Shown here: positions 49,402 to 55,591 of the stretch, piece by piece
How the letters are laid out: each line of letters opens with the position of its first letter
Numbering within the stretch: the first letter of the stretch is position 1
Source: Nitrospirota bacterium
GTDB taxonomy: Bacteria; Nitrospirota; Thermodesulfovibrionia; UBA6902
Assembly (NCBI GenBank): GCA_016208905.1
Contig: JACQXG010000007.1
Location: 1 to 55,591 of the forward strand
DNA: 55,591 nt
Reading direction: 5' to 3'
Translations under genes and position numbers: made by a program
The notes under the pieces: model-generated
The model's input: the letters and a program-made list of their open reading frames with translations, nothing else
Told to the model about the DNA's origin: nothing
Database searches by the model: none

Positions 49402-49605
49402 ATGGCAAACGGAACTGTAAAGTGGTTCAATGAGTCCAAGGGGTTTGGTTTCATAACCCAGGATGATGGTGGTCCCGATGTTTTTGCGCACTATTCCGAG
49501 ATTCAGGGCGAAGGTTTCAAAAACCTGAATGAAGGCGATGCAGTGAGCTTTGATATTGTTCAAGGCGATAAGGGCCCGAAAGCAACAAACATCAGAAAGA
49601 AGTAA
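49402..49605 (+). CDS. cspA: cold shock protein
   Basis: [34 protein letters not shown]. Confidence 0.97.
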   Translation: MANGTVKWFNESKGFGFITQDDGGPDVFAHYSEIQGEGFKNLNEGDAVSFDIVQGDKGPKATNIRKK

Positions 49606-49613
49606 ACCTGTGA

Positions 49614-49645
49614 AGCAGGCCCCGTCAGCGTGGGCCTGCTTTTTC
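49614..49645 (+). terminator. intrinsic terminator after cspA
   Basis: agcaggccc-cgtcagcgt-gggcctgctttttc. Confidence 0.9.
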
Positions 49646-49763
49646 AATAGGTCACTGAATTTTCTTCCTTCTCAGTCTTTGAATACTCTGAAAAAATCAG
49701 AGTGTCGAATTTCCACTATAAAAAACGTTTTTTTGAGAAGTTAATAAATCAGGGGAGGAAAAC

Positions 49764-49949
49764 ATGGCAATGCGTGGTGGTATGTACGATGCCAATAAGC
49801 GAAAAAAAGAACTGCAGCGAAAGAAAAAACAGGAAGAGAAAAGACAGAAACGCCAGAAGAACATTCAGTCTCCTTCACAAGACCCAGAAGGGACGGACTC
49901 GATGAATATTGGACCGGTATCCGATGAAGACACGTCTGGAGAAATGTAA
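49764..49949 (+). CDS. small Lys-rich basic protein
   Basis: 61 aa ORF directly upstream of a YwbE-like gene. Confidence 0.6.
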   Translation: MAMRGGMYDANKRKKELQRKKKQEEKRQKRQKNIQSPSQDPEGTDSMNIGPVSDEDTSGEM

Positions 49950-49955
49950 ACAACA

Positions 49956-50150
49956 ATGGATGGGACCAGACGTTCAGATATTAGACCGGGATTACGTATT
50001 TCAATAGTATTGAAGAAAGACCAGCGGAGCGGGAAACTCACAGACGGGATTGTAAAGGATATTTTAACTAAGTCACCTGCGCATCCACATGGAATAAAAG
50101 TCCGTTTGGAAAGTGGAGAAGTAGGACGTGTCAAAAAGATATTTGATTAA
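49956..50150 (+). CDS. YwbE family protein
   Basis: RSDIRPGLRISIVLKKDQRSGKLTDGIVKDILTKSPAHPHGIKVRLESGEVGRVKKI. Confidence 0.88.
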   Translation: MDGTRRSDIRPGLRISIVLKKDQRSGKLTDGIVKDILTKSPAHPHGIKVRLESGEVGRVKKIFD

Positions 50151-50367
50151 GTTTTGAAAGGAAGATAAATAACCTCACTTTGTTCTTTTGCATTTTGCTC
50201 TGAGGCCTCCACTACTTGACAGAATTCCCCCATAGCTGATAGGGTTAATCATTACAACTGCTGTACCCGGATGCAAACTACATCGATAAAAACTACGTCA
50301 TTGTAAGCCCCGGAATACAACCTGGGCTTTTTGCCCCTGAAGCAGAATTAAGGAGATTAAAAATATT

Positions 50368-51732
50368 ATGGAATTTAACACATTTGATTTTCACCCCCGT
50401 GTTGCGGCCGGAATCGCCGCAGCGGGTTTTACAATGCCGACGCCGATCCAGGCGCAGGCAATACCGCCGGTACTCCAGAAATACGACGTCATGGGTTTGG
50501 CACAGACCGGGACAGGCAAAACAGCTGCCTTCGTGCTGCCGATTCTGGAGCGCCTGCTAAATGGTCCGCGTGGATGTGTCCGCACCCTTATCATCGCGCC
50601 AACCCGCGAACTCGCAGAGCAGATCCACGAGACTATAAACACTTTGGGACGGCAGACCCGCCTGCGGAGCATGACTGTCTATGGCGGCGTAAACATTAAT
50701 CCGCAGATAAAGAAACTGCGCACCGGCGTTGAAATAGTTGTTGCATGTCCTGGCCGCCTGCTCGATCACATCAATCAGGGGACAATCAACCTGTCAAATC
50801 TGGAAGTGCTTGTCCTTGATGAAGCTGACCGGATGTTCGACATGGGCTTCCTGCCTGATATAAGAAAAATCATCAAGCGCATACCGGCCAATAGACAGAC
50901 CCTGCTTTTTTCGGCCACTATGCCTGAAGATATCAGGCGACTGGCCCACGACATATTGCACAAACCGGTAACGGTACAGATTAATCACAGTGCACCGGCA
51001 AGCACTGTTGCGCACGCGCTCTACCCGGTCGATCAGCACCTCAAAACAGCGCTCCTTAAAAAACTGCTGGGCCATACCGACACTGAGTCGGTCCTGATCT
51101 TTACACGCACCAAGCACCGCGCCAAGCGGGTGGGGCAGATGCTGGAAAATGCTGGCTACAGGGCCGCATCATTGCAGGGGAATCTGTCGCAGAACAAGCG
51201 ACAGGACGCGCTCAATGGATTCCGTGACGGTTTGTATCAGATACTTGTTGCAACCGACATTGCGGCGCGCGGCATCGATGTCTCGCGCATATCTCATGTC
51301 ATCAACTTTGACATGCCTGATACCACTGACGCATACACGCACCGGATCGGACGCACCGGCAGGGCCGAGAAGACAGGCGATGCCTTCACATTCATTACAC
51401 GTGCAGACGAGGCCATTGTACGAGACATCGAGCGGGTCCTCGGTGAAAAAGTGGAGCGCCGTATGCTGGAGGGCTTCGATTATAAAATGCCTGCACCGTC
51501 CCGCGATACCGAATTCACACGCCCGCCGCGTGAACCGCACCGCCGCCGGGAGCAGAAAAAACCAGCGCCATCCGGACGCCGTAATGCCGTCAATGCCCCT
51601 AAGACAGGGCCCACGGGCAAACAGGCCCGCGTTGCTGCTTATCGGGGTCCAGCTCATCAGCATACCTCCAGTGCAGCGGCACCCAGGAACAGGATACGCA
51701 AGCGCGTAAACCGTTTCCGGTCAGCACTATAA
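50368..51732 (+). CDS. DEAD-box RNA helicase (RhlE-like)
   Basis: AQTGTGKTAAFVLP, VLDEADRMFDMGF, SATMP, HRIGRTGRA. Confidence 0.96.
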   Translation: MEFNTFDFHPRVAAGIAAAGFTMPTPIQAQAIPPVLQKYDVMGLAQTGTGKTAAFVLPILERLLNGPRGCVRTLIIAPTRELAEQIHETINTLGRQTRLRSMTVYGGVNINPQIKKLRTGVEIVVACPGRLLDHINQGTINLSNLEVLVLDEADRMFDMGFLPDIRKIIKRIPANRQTLLFSATMPEDIRRLAHDILHKPVTVQINHSAPASTVAHALYPVDQHLKTALLKKLLGHTDTESVLIFTRTKHRAKRVGQMLENAGYRAASLQGNLSQNKRQDALNGFRDGLYQILVATDIAARGIDVSRISHVINFDMPDTTDAYTHRIGRTGRAEKTGDAFTFITRADEAIVRDIERVLGEKVERRMLEGFDYKMPAPSRDTEFTRPPREPHRRREQKKPAPSGRRNAVNAPKTGPTGKQARVAAYRGPAHQHTSSAAAPRNRIRKRVNRFRSAL

Positions 51733-51782
51733 ATACTAAGGAAACACGAATTATAGTACCGGCTGCCGTCACCAGCGCGTTT

Positions 51783-51807
51783 AACCCAGAAGATACATTT
51801 CTGGGTT
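51783..51807. other. hairpin downstream of the helicase gene
   Basis: aacccagaa-gatacat-ttctgggtt, 9 bp perfect stem, no T run. Confidence 0.6.
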
Positions 51808-52055
51808 ATGCCTCGCTGACTTAAACACTGAGAACAGCTATTTATAAAGAGACTATCATGAATTCCCGCCCCATATTTTCTTTTTTTTCAGATTAATGTA
51901 TAGTATTCTGCAATTTAAATTGAAGTGCATAAGTCCGGAATATCATAAGCGTGATTAAATGAAATATACATGGGGGGAAAAAGATTTTACCCGTTAAGAT
52001 TTCAAAAAAACTGTCTATAAAAACTTTTTCCGGAAGCAAGGGGAGAGGTAAAAAC

Positions 52056-52265
52056 ATGTCTGCAGAAATGGAAATGGCTTTATTGGATAAAAGAATCGAA
52101 CAGTTTTGTGCGAGCTCAGCAGAGTTATTGACAGGTCTCCATGCCAGGAAAAAAAGTGCGGATAAGGGTATGTTGAATCAGAAAAGAAGCATGCGGGAAA
52201 CCATTTCAATACCGGACATGGATAATGACTTTCTACATGAGGACCCTTTAGAAGGCCTGCTTTAA
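52056..52265 (+). CDS. hypothetical small protein
   Basis: 69 aa ORF with upstream ggggagagg SD. Confidence 0.5.
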   Translation: MSAEMEMALLDKRIEQFCASSAELLTGLHARKKSADKGMLNQKRSMRETISIPDMDNDFLHEDPLEGLL

Positions 52266-52284
52266 AGCGCGGAAGATCGGGAAT

Positions 52285-53313
52285 TCAGACTAAATCAACA
52301 AGGTCCCTCAAGAGACGCTCTGAAGCCTCCCACCCCAGGCAGGGATCAGTGATCGACTTGCCATAGACATTATCGGATATCTTCTGAGAGCCTTCGACGA
52401 GATAACTTTCGATCATCAGTCCTTTCACCTTGTTCCTGAGAGTCTTGGAATTCCGGCGGCTTCTCATTATCTCTTTTGCTATCCTCGGCTGTTCATAGAA
52501 CTTTTTGTTCGAGTTCGCGTGATTGGTATCAACAATTATCGCCGGATACATGAGTGCCCGCTTTTTATAGGCCTCAGAAACCCTCTTCATGTCCTCGAAA
52601 TGGTAATTCGGTATATTAGTACCGTAAGGATCAACTGCGCCGCGAAGTATGCAATGCGTAAACGGATTGCCGGAGGTCCTGACCTCCCAGCTATTATAGA
52701 CAAAGACATGCGACATCTGGGCGGCCTGTACGGAATTCAACATTACTTCGATATCTCCGCCAGTCGGGTTTTTCATGCCCGCAGGCACGTCGAGTCCGCT
52801 GATGGTGAGGCGGTGGAGCTGGTTTTCCACGGAACGCGCGCCGACTGCTACATAGCTGAGGATGTCTTGAAGGTAAGGGTAATTCCCAGGATACAGCATC
52901 TCGTCCGCAGCCGTAAGGTGGGATTCCTTCATGGCCCTTATGTGCATTTTACGGATCGCCTTTAGCCCCTTCACCATGTTCGGGGCCTCAGAGGGCTTCG
53001 GCTGATGTGCCATGCCTTTATATCCCTCGCCGGTTGTCCGCGGCTTGTTCGTGTATATCCGCGGTATGAGTATGAGCTTTTCCTTCACCTCATCCTGCAG
53101 GCGCGCAAGACTGGAAACATATTCGCAGACAGCGTCTTCGTTGTCCGCAGAGCAGGGACCTATGATTACAATAAACTTCTCGCTCTCATTCCTGAACACA
53201 GCGATGATGTCCTTGTCCCTTTCCCTCTTGATCTTCCTGAGGTCCTCAGAAAGCGGAATTGAATCAAGGATATCGCTGACACGCGGCATCTCTCTTATAT
53301 ATTGAAAACTCAT
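52285..53313 (-). CDS. 3-deoxy-7-phosphoheptulonate synthase (class I)
   Basis: VIIGPCSADNEDAVCEYVSSLARL, RIYTNKPRTTGEGYKG, GARSVENQLHR, VDTNHANSNKKFYEQ. Confidence 0.96.
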   Translation of the reverse strand: MSFQYIREMPRVSDILDSIPLSEDLRKIKRERDKDIIAVFRNESEKFIVIIGPCSADNEDAVCEYVSSLARLQDEVKEKLILIPRIYTNKPRTTGEGYKGMAHQPKPSEAPNMVKGLKAIRKMHIRAMKESHLTAADEMLYPGNYPYLQDILSYVAVGARSVENQLHRLTISGLDVPAGMKNPTGGDIEVMLNSVQAAQMSHVFVYNSWEVRTSGNPFTHCILRGAVDPYGTNIPNYHFEDMKRVSEAYKKRALMYPAIIVDTNHANSNKKFYEQPRIAKEIMRSRRNSKTLRNKVKGLMIESYLVEGSQKISDNVYGKSITDPCLGWEASERLLRDLVDLV

Positions 53314-53375
53314 ATTCGCTCCGTTGTTATTGTACTATAATTGTCAGGAGAGGGGCAAAGACTGAATAATGCGGG

Positions 53376-54542
53376 CTAATGTACGGAACAGGATATGCAT
53401 GGGTCATATGAGCGGACGAGCATTTCCGCCAGGAGTTCAATCTCGGAATCCTTTTTGCCGCTTGAAGCAGACTGCGCTGCCAGTGCATTGAGGTCATGCT
53501 GGATATTGGCGTGGTTCTGTCCGGTGGGGATCACACAGTCGGATTTTACAATTTTACCGGCCCGGTCAAATTCATAGCTGTGGTACAGAATCCCCCTCGG
53601 TACCTCTACGGCTGCCACCCCTATGCCCTTTTTATGTTTTACAGGCTGCCTTGGTTCGTCCCACTCATTGTCAAGGAACTCACTGATCATGTTTATGGAA
53701 TCCAGCGTGACATGCACGCATTCCACAAGCTGGGCGACATTGTTCATGAAGGGATTGTGGTTCACTGGACGCAGGCCAAAGCTCTCGGATAGCTCTCTGG
53801 CCGCGGGATGGAGGAACGCAAAATTATTGTTCAGCCTCGCAAGGGCGCCCACGGCAAATGATTCCCTGGAGAGTCTCGCCCATTTGGCTGTAGACTGGTC
53901 TATGGTATACTCGTTTGTCATCTTTTTATAATCATGTTCTTTCATGCGGACGCCGTCAGTGGATACAAGATCGCCTCCTATAAAAGGGTAATCGCCGTCA
54001 CCTTTAAGGGACACAAACTCTGTCTCACGCGAAAAGTCCGGGATGGGGAATGAACGAAATAACTCCGCAGTCTGTGAAAGATCGGCCATTGCGTCCTCAA
54101 GACGTTTTTTAATGGACTCAAGTCCACCCTTGTCCGGCAGCATGGTAAAGCCGCCCACCACGGTGCGCGTTGGGTGCAGCCTGCGTCCTCCGATGATGTC
54201 GCAGGCATCGTTTGCAAGAAGCTTAAGCCTTGCCGCCCTGGCAACTACATCGGGATGGGATTTAATGAGGGGAAATACGCTCCCTGCATTGACAAAATCC
54301 GGCGCTGCAAGAAAATACAACGCAAGGGTGTGGCCGATGGAGCATATGCCGCAGATCCTGCCGCAAATCCATGGGGCGTTGTCCCATTTCTTGCCCACAA
54401 GCATGGCTTCAAAGAAACGGGGGGTTTCTACGACTTCCCACTGCGCTTCCATGACACGGCCGCCTTTTATTTTTATATGTATGTTGCCGTGTCCTTCTAC
54501 CCGGCTTATGTGATGAACATTTACGTTACATGAGATTTTCAT
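53376..54542 (-). CDS. [NiFe]-hydrogenase large subunit (group 3-like)
   Basis: WICGRICGICSIGHT (L1) and DPCISCSVH at the extreme C-terminus (L2). Confidence 0.94.
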   Translation of the reverse strand: MKISCNVNVHHISRVEGHGNIHIKIKGGRVMEAQWEVVETPRFFEAMLVGKKWDNAPWICGRICGICSIGHTLALYFLAAPDFVNAGSVFPLIKSHPDVVARAARLKLLANDACDIIGGRRLHPTRTVVGGFTMLPDKGGLESIKKRLEDAMADLSQTAELFRSFPIPDFSRETEFVSLKGDGDYPFIGGDLVSTDGVRMKEHDYKKMTNEYTIDQSTAKWARLSRESFAVGALARLNNNFAFLHPAARELSESFGLRPVNHNPFMNNVAQLVECVHVTLDSINMISEFLDNEWDEPRQPVKHKKGIGVAAVEVPRGILYHSYEFDRAGKIVKSDCVIPTGQNHANIQHDLNALAAQSASSGKKDSEIELLAEMLVRSYDPCISCSVH

Positions 54543-55360
54543 TAGCCCGCTCTCTTCTTTTTAGTCTTTGACTTTACGGTTTTCTTTTTCAGCTCCTCGG
54601 CAAATCCTCTGAACCCCCCGAAACACTCAAGCCTGTCAATGATAGTATCAACTGAAAAGTTGTGCTCCTCCATTATGCTGATGATCTGCTCCACATTTGC
54701 GGCATCCGCCGGCCCCCTGCAGCCCCAGCACCCGCACCGGCTCCCTGGACACCACGCATCGCATCCGGCTCGCGTCACCGGTCCCAGACAGGGCTCACCC
54801 AGTTTATAAAGACAGATATTTTCGTTTGCCATGCACTCCATGCAGACCGGGTATTTAGGATGGTTGACAGACTTGCCGAGTACGAGGTTTGTGACGATCT
54901 TTTCGACTTCTTCTTTTTTTATAGGGCATCCGTATATCTTCAAGTCTATGGTTACAATGTCCTCAAGCGGCCTTGCCACTTCCGACTCAACAGGGAACTT
55001 CCCGTATACCTGCTCCTTGACCCATTTAGGGTTATTGAAGCGGTTCTTTAACTGGTTCACACCGCCAAAGCAGGCGCAGCTCCCCATGGCCACAAGGACC
55101 TTTGCCTTTTTACGGATGTCTTTTAATCTCTTTACCTCATCTGTGCGGGTAATGCTCCCTTCGACAAAGGCTATTTCATAATCATCTGAGCGCTCTTGCA
55201 TTGCCTCACGGAACGTTACCACATCAACGAGTGAAAGGAAATCCAGAAGGGTCGCCTCATTATTCAGTATCTGCAGCTGGCACCCCTCGCAGGCGGTGAA
55301 TTCAAAAAATGCCACCTTCGGCCTGTGCAGGGGGACACAGAGATATTTTTCTACAGGCAT
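54542..55360 (-). CDS. [NiFe]-hydrogenase small subunit
   Basis: FFEFTACEGCQLQILNNE; AMGSCACFGGV; Cys-rich C-terminal cluster. Confidence 0.94.
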   Translation of the reverse strand: MPVEKYLCVPLHRPKVAFFEFTACEGCQLQILNNEATLLDFLSLVDVVTFREAMQERSDDYEIAFVEGSITRTDEVKRLKDIRKKAKVLVAMGSCACFGGVNQLKNRFNNPKWVKEQVYGKFPVESEVARPLEDIVTIDLKIYGCPIKKEEVEKIVTNLVLGKSVNHPKYPVCMECMANENICLYKLGEPCLGPVTRAGCDAWCPGSRCGCWGCRGPADAANVEQIISIMEEHNFSVDTIIDRLECFGGFRGFAEELKKKTVKSKTKKKRAG

Positions 55361-55362
55361 AT

Positions 55363-55591
55363 CTAAATGGCCTCCTTCAGGTTCATTACCGACCAGTAGT
55401 CAAATACCGGCCCCTTCAGGCAGGTGTACGTCGAGCCTACATTGCAGCGGCAGCACTTGCCCCGGCCGCAGTGCATGCGGCGCTCCAAAGATACAAACAT
55501 CTTCTGCATGGGTATGCCTGCTTCCATAAGCATATTGCAGACAAACTTGAACATGACAGGCGGACCGCAGACAATGGCATATGTATCTTTG
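55363..55591 (-). CDS. hydrogenase FAD/NAD-binding gamma subunit, C-terminal part (runs off the window)
   Basis: [21 protein letters not shown]...[28 protein letters not shown]. Confidence 0.85.
   Translation of the reverse strand, partial: KDTYAIVCGPPVMFKFVCNMLMEAGIPMQKMFVSLERRMHCGRGKCCRCNVGSTYTCLKGPVFDYWSVMNLKEAI

Noticed and set aside
51149-51709. 186 aa and 164 aa ORFs overlapping the helicase gene
   Set aside because: Alternative-frame shadows of the GC-rich DEAD-box gene.

Overview
This 55.6 kb window reads as ordinary bacterial chromosome. The gene content (DsrMKC-like proteins, [NiFe]-hydrogenase, chaperone-usher pili, split ATP synthase locus) resembles Nitrospirota or Desulfobacterota-type genomes, but that placement is inference. 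Recognisable loci: AddB-like nuclease; remnant RhuM cassette; secreted-protein locus; nth-like, HIT, OsmC and cutA genes; rho; two-component genes; a spore-coat-U/chaperone-usher pilus cluster with an NtrC-type regulator; argS; a macrodomain + DsrM/K/C-like operon; nagA; tRNA-Ile, tRNA-Ala and 5S; a PBP/MCP pair; atpB-atpE; ftsY; an RND efflux operon; a second macrodomain gene; uvrB; rhodanese and MCP; dinB-lexA; a cold-shock cluster; DAHP synthase; and part of a [NiFe]-hydrogenase operon. The most notable signals are: (1) degenerate 7-8 bp periodic arrays, often arranged as inverted repeats, between genes and also in frame inside several conserved genes; (2) rho interrupted by one in-frame TGA exactly at the Walker A glycine; (3) a tRNA-Ile/tRNA-Ala/5S unit with no 16S or 23S; (4) a sigma-54-like promoter ahead of a divergent macrodomain and DsrMKC-like operon whose DsrC lacks CysB; (5) sigma-28-like promoters ahead of an MCP gene, a rhodanese gene and possibly a PBP/MCP pair; (6) an intrinsic terminator between a promoter-like element and cspA; (7) a [NiFe]-hydrogenase large subunit with no C-terminal extension. 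All calls come from reading the sequence; no database search was run.
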